In this document: positions 55,793 to 64,000 of the stretch, in pieces
Layout of the letters: every line of letters begins with the position of its first letter
Numbering within the stretch: the stretch's first letter is position 1
Assembly (NCBI GenBank): GCA_948144175.1
Contig: CANXME010000241.1
Coordinates: 57,111 to 121,110 of the forward strand
Length of the DNA: 64,000 bases
Direction of reading: 5' to 3'
From: Closterium sp. NIES-65
Taxonomy: Eukaryota; Streptophyta; Zygnematophyceae; Desmidiales; Closteriaceae
The notes under the pieces: generated by a model
The model's input: only the letters and a program-made list of their open reading frames with translations
Told to the model about the DNA's origin: nothing
The model's database searches: none
Position numbers and translations under genes: made by a program

Positions 55793-56893
55793 GTGTGACA
55801 AGCAGCCACAAAGTATAATAGGGTGAGATACCCTAGGGCACAACCACGGCCCTATCCTATCACGACCTACAAAACATAGGGAACTCGTGAGACAATGTAG
55901 TGTAGCTTAACTTCCGCAATAAGCTGTTATTACAAGGATAAGAGGATCAAAAAAAGCTGTTTTCAATGCATTAAGCTTCAAATAAGTTTGGTACCGAGAA
56001 TAAAAAATAGTAAAAGTAAAGAATTTTAAGAAAGTAAAAAGTCTCTGCAAGAATGAAAGAACAAATCTAATCTCAAATTTATCTTCAAGATTCTTTATCT
56101 TTACTTTTCTCTAAGTATGTTATGAACAAGCTTATGATCCCCTTTTAACAAATGAATAGTACATACGAATTAATGAAGAGGCCTCGTCACAAACAGTATA
56201 AAGCGGATCTCAGATCACCGAATGTGTCGCTGAGTATTTTCCTTTTGCTTTGCTGCGCACCGTGCGTTGCGACTTAGGTAAGGTTCGCAGGTGCTAAGCG
56301 CATTCCTTTAGGCGCGCAGCGGTGAGCAAGCTTTGCTTGCGAAGGAAAGGAGTGGTTGCTTTTTTTTACTAACAGCAAGAGTGAAGAAACTGCTGATTTA
56401 AGTTTCTTTGTGGTTTATTAAAAAATCTTGCCGGGGTTTAGTTAAGTTCATAATGTTAAAAGAAAAAGTGTACTTGGTGGAACTTGGGCACCTATCATTA
56501 AAAAAAACGGCAATGATAGGGCGCAAGCATAGCTTACTAAGCAATAATTAAGAAATAGGTTCGGTTCGTTAGAACTTTCTTTTCTAAACAGAAATATCTA
56601 TCTTTCTTAATAAGATTGCTGACTAAAGCACAGGTAACCTGGTTTTGATTGAAGCGAATATATTTTGATTTGCTTAATTTTTAAACAAATATCGTTGCGC
56701 ATCTTTCGCAAGCGAAGTTTGCTGTATTCTGCCGGAGGCCACGGTTTGAAACAGGCACTTAGGTTGTATTTTGAGCAATTTGCTTTCTTGGCAAGGGTGC
56801 GCAGCAATACAGGTTGCTTGAGCCGTATGCAAGAAAACTTGCCAGTACGGTTCTTAGGGGGGGAGCCCTTTTTAGGTGTACCTATCCCAATAC
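55793..56893 (+). other. group II intron in trnS(gcu) (right arm)
   Basis: Domain V at 56820-56853; ends CCCAATAC before the 3' exon. Same as the left-arm copy. Confidence 0.88.
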
Positions 56894-56936
56894 ATACAAT
56901 ACATTTGTATCATGGGTTCGAATCCCATTACCTCCG
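56894..56936 (+). tRNA. trnS: trnS(gcu) exon 2 (right arm)
   Basis: Variable arm, T-arm CATGGGTTCGAATCCCAT and acceptor TACCTCC with G. Confidence 0.88.
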
Positions 56937-59298
56937 TTCTTTCATTTTCTTGTTCAAACCTTTTTTTAGTGTGACTGGATCTCTAACGTAAAAATTTGAG
57001 TTTTCGCCCGCTTTGCACAGAAATGGCCTCCGGCAGAAAAAAATCCCCGCTTGCTGTGCGCGAACGTAAGCAAGCAACATTCTTGAGCGCAATGTTTCGC
57101 AGAAAATTTATGGTGCGAAACGAAGCATACTTTAATCATGCATCATTATGGTGTGAAATATGCGAAGCACCGTTCTATAAATAAGGCGCGAAGACAGGGT
57201 GCGTAAGACACACGCAAGCGAAGTTCTTCGGGTAGGCGTGCCGCTTCCAAGAAGCTCGCACCTAAGGCGCCTTACAAAGAAAAGTTTACTAAAGCTTTAG
57301 TAAACGGCAAGCAAAATACCCGAAGTGCGCAGCCTAGAGGCGCGAAGCCTGCGAGCCTAAGCGGGGCCCGAAGAAGGCTTGCGTGTGCCTTACGCGCCTT
57401 CGGAGCGAGCTTAGGCTCGCATCCCCCGGTTGGCACAGAGCGTGTGAGCAAGCTTGCGAAACAAAGAAGCGATGGCTTTCCTTTAAGTAAGATACTTGCT
57501 TTGCAAACTCAAAGCTTCTTGCGGACCGTAGCATTGCTACGCAAAAAGACTCCCTAATGAAAAGAAAGTTATTACTTTGTTGTAGCCTAGATGTACTTTT
57601 CACAAACCTCTCCCATTGTCCAAAAATCTACTATTCCAAGGTGCGAAGCTTCGAAAGCTTTCTGTTTTCTTCTAATTAAACGGTTATGCAAAAACCAATG
57701 CTCCGCACGAACGGTGCGGAGCAATATTCTTCAATTCTATGCCACATAAGTTTGCCTTTCATACTCATCCGTAACTGGGTGCCTTTCTCTACAGTGAACA
57801 TGGGCAGATCTTCTTATTGTGCTAGATCGTAAGTAGATTTTGTCTTTAGTTGATTAGCAAGGTACGACTGTTATTTGGGAAGCTGTATGCTTTCACATAT
57901 TCCCTTTTTTAGCAAACAAGCAAGGCAGATATATTTCCAAGAAGTATATCGTGTGGATTCGATTGATTGAACAAAAACGGAAGACCGGTTGCCCTTTTTT
58001 TTAAAGTCAACTAAAAGAGAATAGAATCCGGCCCTTCGCGTTTGAAATTTTTTTTTGCTCTATTTCCGTAGCATCGAATAGAACTATGTTCTGTTTACTT
58101 TAGTTTTTGTGGAAATTTTTCTAAGTGATTGGTATTTAATACCGATGGAGTGATAGATCTGTGGTTACTTGTCTTTTCTTTTTCGCAAGTATGTTCTAAA
58201 CTAAAGGAGTTATGTTTTCAAATCATTTCTAAAATCATTTATCTTGTCTTTTCAACCAGACTATGAAAAGCTTTTCGATTTCTTGACAGAGTGTCTGATT
58301 TGTTTGTCACAGTATTTACAGGTATTTTGCATGAACTCATAGTGTATTTTCTGGACTTACTTCACTTTCAAACCATTTTGCTTATTTTTTGTCATTTCGA
58401 GTTATCTTTTTTTATGAGTACTTTGAAAAATATGTTCTGTGTCTATTGAGTGGAATCGATTGATTGAGTATCTCAGAGAGAGTTATATTTTGTGTCTTTA
58501 TGTGCTTCGCACCTGCGGATCTACGAAAATCTTTCGCGCGCGTTCTTACGAACCTTAGGTTTCCGTCAGGCGCCGTCATAGCGAGCAAGCAAAGCTAACA
58601 AAAAAGAAAGCTTGCCAAGCCAGCGAAGCAAAACAGTTAGAATGAACTTGCTTTGCAAGCGAAACACATACTTGTTCCAAGGTTTAAAATACTTCTTTGG
58701 GATTATCATGGTTGTTAAACATCTTATAAAACAATCCCAAAGAAGGCGAGAAGCGTTGGCTGTAAAAAAAAGGCGCGTGATAACCAGTGAAAAGAAGATG
58801 TCCGCAGTGAAAAAATGTCGGCTGCTGCGCACGAACGCTTTGAAAAACGAAGCGATTTCAGCGAAATGCTTGCAAAGCACGAACGCGAAAAGAAGTAAAG
58901 TTACGTGTGAAGTGTGCAAAGCACGTTGAGGTCTGTGTTTCACGGCATAAAAAAACGCCAAATAATGAATGACGCAACTTTTAACGGTCTTTCGGACTCC
59001 GTTAGGTTCGTCAGAGCGAGCGAGCAAGCAAAGCTTGCGACGGAAAGCTTGCTACGCAAGCGACACATTTTTGGTTTGTAGGCGTGCATATTTTTTTTGT
59101 TTGTACGCGGGCGAAACATACGCGGAAGCGCAGCGCTTCGCGCCTCCGGCAGAAAAGGCTTGCATGCACATAATAAATAATGCATGCGGGCAAACATCTT
59201 GGCATAATACAGGCGGTTCGCAGATTTTCGCATAATACAGCAAGCCTTGCTTGCCACATTATTTGAGCGAAGCGAAGCAATGTTTTTTGATTTGATAT
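56937..59298. other. trnS-trnA spacer, right arm (mirror of 39468-41830)
   Basis: Repeat-rich flanks and a central AT-rich island (57680-58505) with no long frame. One A fewer than the left arm near 57615 (ACAATGGG against ACAAATGGG). Confidence 0.6.
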
Positions 59299-59371
59299 GG
59301 GGGCGTAGTTCAATTGGTAGAGCACATGCTTTGCACGCATGAAGTTATCGGTTCAAGTCCGTTCGCCTCCA
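59299..59371 (+). tRNA. trnA: trnA(ugc) (right arm)
   Basis: Identical to the left-arm copy; G3-U70 and anticodon TGC. Confidence 0.95.
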
Positions 59372-59510
59372 ATGTGCCTGGGGAAAAGCACAACTAGACT
59401 AGATTGGTCAACTTACTTACTACTTTGAATCTTCCCTTTCCTAAGGGATCGCAGTAACATGCGCCCTAACAGCAGCGGCAGCTGCCATAAAGGGACCTGC
59501 TTCATTCAGG

Positions 59511-59583
59511 GCCCATGTAGCTCAGATGGTAGAGCATTCCCTTGGTAAGGGAAAGGTCTCCGGTTCAAGTCCGGTCGTAGGCA
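59511..59583 (+). tRNA. trnT: trnT(ggu) (right arm)
   Basis: Identical to the left-arm copy, including the C4-A69 mismatch. Confidence 0.93.
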
Positions 59584-60304
59584 GATCCTTGACACAAAAA
59601 ATCAAAAGTTTAATGAAGTCTTAAAATAGACATCAATTTAAATATTATCTCTTAGAAAAACTTAGATAGACCCACTCGACTTTTACTTAGAGCCACCGGT
59701 TCTTGCACAGGAAATGGGGATGAACTGTGAAGTGCTCCAGGTGCTGCACAACTAAAGTTCTAACGCATTGATTCATTTTGAATGCTTCGCATCTCTTCTC
59801 TGTGCATTGCATTTTTTTTTAAGAAAGAACAATAAAAAAAATAAAGGCTCCGCGCCGGTGGTAGGCGAAAGCGCAGTAACATGCAAGCTTCCGTCGCAAG
59901 TTCTTCGAACCTTTCTTCGAGGCGTGAAGAGAGGGCGCCTTCGGCGCCCCTCCCAGCAAAGCTTGCGACGGATACTTGCCGCCGCAAGCGCTTAAGTTTG
60001 ACCGCGAGCTAATTTTGTAGGGCTTACCGCGCATAATACATGCGCCGTAGGCTTTCGCTTCGCGCCTGAGGATTTGCAAAGTTTGCCCTCTTTATCTGTA
60101 GGAAAAAGGAGTTTTGGAAAGTCATCGCTGTGAGTTGCGAGAAAGACTCTCGCTGCGCGAGAGTCCTTTCTTCGCAACGCAAAGCTTGCTCACCGCTGGG
60201 CGCCTTGCGTTGCTTTATCGCAACGCGATAAAGCAACGCACTTGTCCAAGTTAGCAAGGTGAGACTTAGTAGGTAAATCTTTATGTAAGAAAATAGATCA
60301 TAAT
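59584..60304. repeat. trnT-nad7 spacer, right arm
   Basis: Mirror of 38461-39182; one A fewer in a poly-A run near 59811-59820. No gene. Confidence 0.7.
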
Positions 60305-61486
60305 ATGGCTAAAACAAAAGAAATTAAGAATTTTACTTTAAATTTTGGACCACAACACCCAGCAGCTCATGGTGTTTTACGTTTAGTTTTGGAAATGAAT
60401 GGGGAAGTTGTAGAACGTGCGGAACCCCATATAGGTTTGCTTCATAGAGGGACTGAAAAATTAATTGAGTATAAAACCTATCTTCAAGCGCTACCTTATT
60501 TTGATCGTTTAGATTATGTTTCTATGATGGCGCAAGAACATGCTTTCTCTTTAGCTGTAGAAAAATTGTGTAATTCTGAAGTACCTTTGCGAGCTCAATA
60601 CATACGAGTTTTATTTTGTGAGATAACCAGGATATTAAACCATTTACTTGCCCTAACAACCCATGCCATGGATGTAGGTGCTTTAACGCCTTTTCTTTGG
60701 GCCTTTGAAGAACGAGAAAAACTTCTAGAATTCTATGAAAGAGTTTCCGGGGCCAGAATGCATGCTAATTATATCCGACCTGGAGGAGTTGCTCAAGATA
60801 TGCCTTTAGGTTTAAGTGAAGACATCTTTCGTTTTGCTGAACAATTTGCTTCTCGAATTGATGAACTAGAAGAAATGTTAACTAATAATCGTATTTGGAA
60901 ACAACGATTAGTTGATATTGGAGTCGTTACAGCACAACAAGCTTGTGATTGGGGCTTTAGTGGAGTTATGCTTAGAGGTTCAGGTATTCGTTGGGATTTA
61001 CGAAAAGCAGCACCTTATGATGTCTATGACAAATTAGATTTTGATATACCTGTTGGCACAAGAGGAGATTGCTATGATCGCTATTGTATTCGTGTTGAAG
61101 AAATGCGACAAAGTATTCGAATCATAATACAATGCCTTAATGCAATGCCTGAGGGCCAAATAAAAGCGGATGATCGTAAATTATGTCCTCCATCACGATC
61201 TCAGATGAAAGAATCTATGGAATCTTTAATTCATCATTTCAAAAACTATACTGAAGGAGTAAGTCCATTGCCATCTTCAACTTATACTGCAGTAGAAGCA
61301 CCTAAGGGAGAATTTGGTGTTTATTTAGTCAGTAATGGAACAAATCGTCCTTATCGCTGCAAAATACGAGCACCAGGTTTTGCTCACTTACAAGGACTTG
61401 ACTTTATGTCTAAACATCATATGCTTGCGGACGTTGTAACAATAATAGGTACTCAAGACATTGTCTTTGGAGAGGTGGATAGATAA
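60305..61486 (+). CDS. nad7: nad7, complex I 49-kDa subunit (right arm)
   Basis: 393 residues, same protein as the left-arm copy, from [19 protein letters not shown] to VFGEVDR; fully open. Confidence 0.98.
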   Translation: MAKTKEIKNFTLNFGPQHPAAHGVLRLVLEMNGEVVERAEPHIGLLHRGTEKLIEYKTYLQALPYFDRLDYVSMMAQEHAFSLAVEKLCNSEVPLRAQYIRVLFCEITRILNHLLALTTHAMDVGALTPFLWAFEEREKLLEFYERVSGARMHANYIRPGGVAQDMPLGLSEDIFRFAEQFASRIDELEEMLTNNRIWKQRLVDIGVVTAQQACDWGFSGVMLRGSGIRWDLRKAAPYDVYDKLDFDIPVGTRGDCYDRYCIRVEEMRQSIRIIIQCLNAMPEGQIKADDRKLCPPSRSQMKESMESLIHHFKNYTEGVSPLPSSTYTAVEAPKGEFGVYLVSNGTNRPYRCKIRAPGFAHLQGLDFMSKHHMLADVVTIIGTQDIVFGEVDR

Positions 61487-61806
61487 CATAGACTTAAGTA
61501 TCTTTTCTTTTGACAGATTTAGCTTGCTTTATCTTACAGATAAAGCAAGCTCTTCAGTCCACCAACTGGTTCCTTTAGAACTTCCGGAGTCATTTGAGCA
61601 AAGCGTGCGAGCAAGCAAAGCTTGCTCGTTCTAGCAGGTTGGCGAAAGTTTGCTTGCTCGTTTTCGAAGATGGTCTCCTATTGAGACGAAAGCTCCCGGT
61701 CAAACTTAGGATTAGGGGCTTGCGGGCGCAAGTGTCCGTCGCAAGCTTTGTAGGAAAAGTAATTGAGTCTGTTAGCAAAGCGAATTAATTAAATGAAATA
61801 GAAAGA
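61487..61806. repeat. nad7-rps10 spacer, right arm
   Basis: Mirror of 36959-37278, with the TTTATCTTACAGATAAA palindrome after nad7. No gene. Confidence 0.6.
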
Positions 61807-62309
61807 ATGAAAGTTCAAGTTTCGATAGTATTAAAATCCTTTGAAGTACCTAATGGTAAAGAAGTTAGATCGAGTACATATGCGAGGGGCCGCCAGGAGC
61901 TTGCGTCGCCTCCGGGTGAGCAAAAAATTGCTTTGCAAGCGAAGGACTCTCAATTTTTAGTAGCTACCCAACTTCAAAGGGTATCTTAGAATCCGAAAGA
62001 GTCCAGTTTTCTTCTCGGGAACATGGTGAAGTCCCGAAGCGTGATCGATCGATTTTAGCAGATAGATCAAGTTTCCTTTCGATTCGTTTACCTTTAAAAC
62101 AATCAAACTACACAGTTTTACGATCACCTCATATAGATAAGAAATCTAGGGAACAATTTGAAATGAAAATACATAAACAGTTAATTAAAATAAGCGCGGA
62201 AAGAAAAGAATTAGCCTCAAAGTTAGTCCATTTAAAAAATCATGAAATGTCTGGAGTTCAAATGAAAGTTCTTTTTCATTATAAAACACGTTTAAGCAGT
62301 AACATTTAG
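61807..62309 (+). pseudogene. rps10: rps10 (right arm), frameshifted
   Basis: Matches the intact left-arm rps10 except for one missing C at 61975 (ACTTCAAAGG against ACTTCCAAAGG). The frame ends after 60 codons (QLQRVS), before the conserved S10 core, which is still present in another frame down to TAG at 62309. Either one repeat copy is decaying or this is a base-calling error; all other arm differences I found are of the same one-base kind. Confidence 0.8.
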
Positions 62310-62390
62310 TAACTGATTTCTTTTTATTGCTTTAGTTTAAGCTAGTTATACTAAGCAAGCCATTACAGAACATGAAAAAAAAATAAGCTT

Positions 62391-63398
62391 ATGAAGACTA
62401 TAACTTGGAAAGGGAAACCCTTTAAACAATTAAGTTTTGGCAAAAGTAAGAGTGCCGGTCGAAATTCTTCGGGCTCTATAACTATATTTCATCGGGGAGG
62501 TGGTTCAAAAAGGTTGCAGCGAAGAATTGATTTTCTAAGAAATAGTCTATCCACAGGAGTTGTCGAAAGAATAGAATATGATCCTAATCGCTCCTCTCGA
62601 ATCGCTTTAATACGTTGGTCCAACATTGAAATGGGTACGAAGGCGCGAAGCGTAGAAAATTACGAGTTAAAAGAAGAATTTGGGTCCGAAGGACCTAGCT
62701 TTTTCAGTTATATTTTAGCCTGTGATCAAATGAAAGTGGGTGATAATATTATGAACAAGCATTTAGATTCGGCCGAAGGACCTACTATGAGTTTGGCTAA
62801 GGCTCAAAAGAAAACGTTCGTAGAAAACCATGCTTTGGTCAATGGAGCTTTAGAGCTTGTCTCTGCCAACCCCATGTTTCTTTATGGGTTACCCATAAAG
62901 AAAACGTTGGAAGATAGACAGTTGTACCAAAAAATAGGCACTAACTGTACATTAGCTCAAGCTACCTTAGGAAGTTTTCTACATAATGTCGAAAGAACCC
63001 CCGGGTTAGGTGGCACTCTTGTGCGGGCTGCTGGAACTTTTGGTCAACTTGTTCAAAAGTTTGAAAATAAGCGAGTCTGTGTTGTACGACTTCCCTCAGG
63101 GCGACAGTATTTACTGGATTTGCTATGTCGAGCAACTATCGGTGTTGTATCTAACGCATCTCATAATACGCGAAAATTGACAAAAGCAGGTCAGAGTCGA
63201 TGGTTAGGGAAACGTCCTGTGGTACGGGGCGTTGCTATGAATCCAATAGATCATCCGCATGGAGGTGGGGAAGGTCGTACAAAAGGTGGTAGACCTTCCG
63301 TTTCACCTTGGGGTAAACCGACAAAAGGTGCGCGAACCGCTTGCCGCAATCTAAGGCGAAAGGACCTTCGTTACACTTCTTCGCTTACCAAAGTCTAA
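62391..63398 (+). CDS. rpl2: rpl2, ribosomal protein L2 (right arm)
   Basis: 335 residues, MKTITWKGKPFKQL to the C-terminal RRKDLRYTSSLTKV, same as the left copy. Nine A instead of eight upstream removes the alternative upstream start, which fixes the true start at this ATG. Confidence 0.96.
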   Translation: MKTITWKGKPFKQLSFGKSKSAGRNSSGSITIFHRGGGSKRLQRRIDFLRNSLSTGVVERIEYDPNRSSRIALIRWSNIEMGTKARSVENYELKEEFGSEGPSFFSYILACDQMKVGDNIMNKHLDSAEGPTMSLAKAQKKTFVENHALVNGALELVSANPMFLYGLPIKKTLEDRQLYQKIGTNCTLAQATLGSFLHNVERTPGLGGTLVRAAGTFGQLVQKFENKRVCVVRLPSGRQYLLDLLCRATIGVVSNASHNTRKLTKAGQSRWLGKRPVVRGVAMNPIDHPHGGGEGRTKGGRPSVSPWGKPTKGARTACRNLRRKDLRYTSSLTKV

Positions 63399-63892
63399 AG
63401 AACTACATAGCTGTTTTCGAATGCTTTACCTAAAGGCGCCCAACACGCGAAGAAAGCTGCTTCTTACTGCGCGACTCCTTCGCGCCTGGCGGGGGATAAA
63501 TCACTTGCGTATGCGGGGTCGCGAAAGCTTACGCGCGTTCTAGCGAATCACACTTGTTTTTTCGGTCCTTGAGATTCGGTTGAAAGCAAGCTTCTCCCTC
63601 TAACGGGTGGGGCTTCGCTTCCGCTCGCACCGAAGGCGGGGCATGTTCCGGGGTGAGACTTTGATGCAACCTCGCACGCTTTGCGCATCGCTTGCAAAGC
63701 AAGCTCGCTCGCACCGAAGGCGGTTTTGCGAAAGCTTTTGCTTGTAGGTTACGGCGACTTCGGCGCCGTACCGGTCCTTCGGCCCGCCTAAAAGGTTGGA
63801 AAAAGGTAGAGTCTTATTGCTCCATAGGACGAACCACAATGGACTCTATTAGAATCTACGTTATTATTAAGAATAAAAGACAAAGAAAAATT
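63399..63892. repeat. rpl2-rps19 spacer, right arm
   Basis: Mirror of 34871-35366; repeats, no gene. One A fewer at GAATAAAAGAC near 63880. Confidence 0.7.
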
Positions 63893-64000
63893 ATGACTCG
63901 TTCTGTATGGAAGGGGCCTTTTGTTGATCCTAGCTTACTTAGATCAACACAGATTAAACGAAAAATTTGGTCAAGAAGATCATGTATTTTGCCTCATTTG
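63893..64000 (+). pseudogene. rps19: rps19 5' part (right arm), frameshifted and cut by window edge
   Basis: [17 protein letters not shown] through RRSCILP as in the left copy, then CCTCATTTG where the left arm has CCTCAATTTG. This loses one A in codon 35, so the frame is lost seven bases before the window ends. Whether the arm continues is not visible. Confidence 0.7.

Larger units (their letters stand above)
49393..64000 (+). repeat. right arm of giant inverted repeat (runs off window)
   Basis: Mirror of 34763-49377. I see only one-base length differences from the left arm over most of it, e.g. in rps10, upstream of rpl2, in the nad3 intron, and in rps19. Confidence 0.95.

Noticed and set aside
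57334-57603. 89-aa ORF (mirror of 41143-41433)
   Set aside because: Repeat-derived; its N-terminus differs between arms because of a one-base length change, so it is not maintained as coding.
34763-64000. A plastid-type inverted repeat or plastid DNA
   Set aside because: Gene content (cox1, nad3, nad7, atp4, atp8, atp9, ccm) is mitochondrial and there is no rRNA operon in the repeat.

Overview
This window is mitochondrial DNA from a green plant-lineage organism, most likely a streptophyte (charophyte) green alga. Evidence: cox1, nad3, nad7, atp4, atp8 and atp9; bacterial-type cytochrome c maturation genes (ccmC, ccmF); a long ribosomal-protein cluster in the bacterial S10/spc/alpha order (rps10-rpl2-rps19-rps3-rpl16-rpl5-rps14-rpl6-rps13-rps11); rps1 and rps2; tRNAs of plant-mitochondrial type including trnI(cau); and group I and group II introns. 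The genus cannot be fixed from the sequence alone. TGG codes for Trp and TGA is used as a stop, so the code looks standard.

Layout. 1-12452 (minus strand): cox1, cut by ten group I introns into eleven exons, four of them tiny (36, 11, 11 and 18 nt). Six introns carry a full LAGLIDADG homing-endonuclease ORF and three carry decayed ones. 13436-16074 (minus): atp8-atp4 (overlapping) and rps1. 16742-23047: trnC, trnF, then plus-strand rps2, ccmC and a ccmF gene in two pieces. 23981-27790 (minus): trnQ, trnT(ugu), trnG, trnL(uag), trnK and trnI(cau), set in repeat-rich spacers. 28356-34870 (minus): atp9, then the ribosomal-protein cluster, from which rps8 is missing. About 34763-49377: the left arm of a giant inverted repeat with rps19 (5' part), rpl2, rps10, nad7, trnT(ggu), trnA, an intron-split trnS(gcu), trnD, trnV and an intron-split nad3. 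About 49393-64000: the same genes in mirror order.

The two arms are separated by only about 15 nt, so the window holds a palindrome with arms of at least 14.6 kb. The arms seem to differ only by single-base length changes, mostly in short homopolymers; these break rps10 and rps19 in the right arm. This could be a hairpin-ended linear molecule, a head-to-head dimer, or a fold-back assembly, and the sequence cannot decide between them.

Spacers are packed with short GC-rich palindromic repeats (cores such as GCTTGCGAAGCAAGC, GGCGCGAAGCGCC and GGCCTCCGGGTGAGC). Some of these also lie in frame inside rps10, rpl2, rpl5, rps3, rps19 and ccmF, and inside the nad3 intron. Functionally the window supplies parts of respiratory complexes I and IV, ATP synthase, the haem-attachment pathway for c-type cytochromes, and the mitochondrial translation apparatus.
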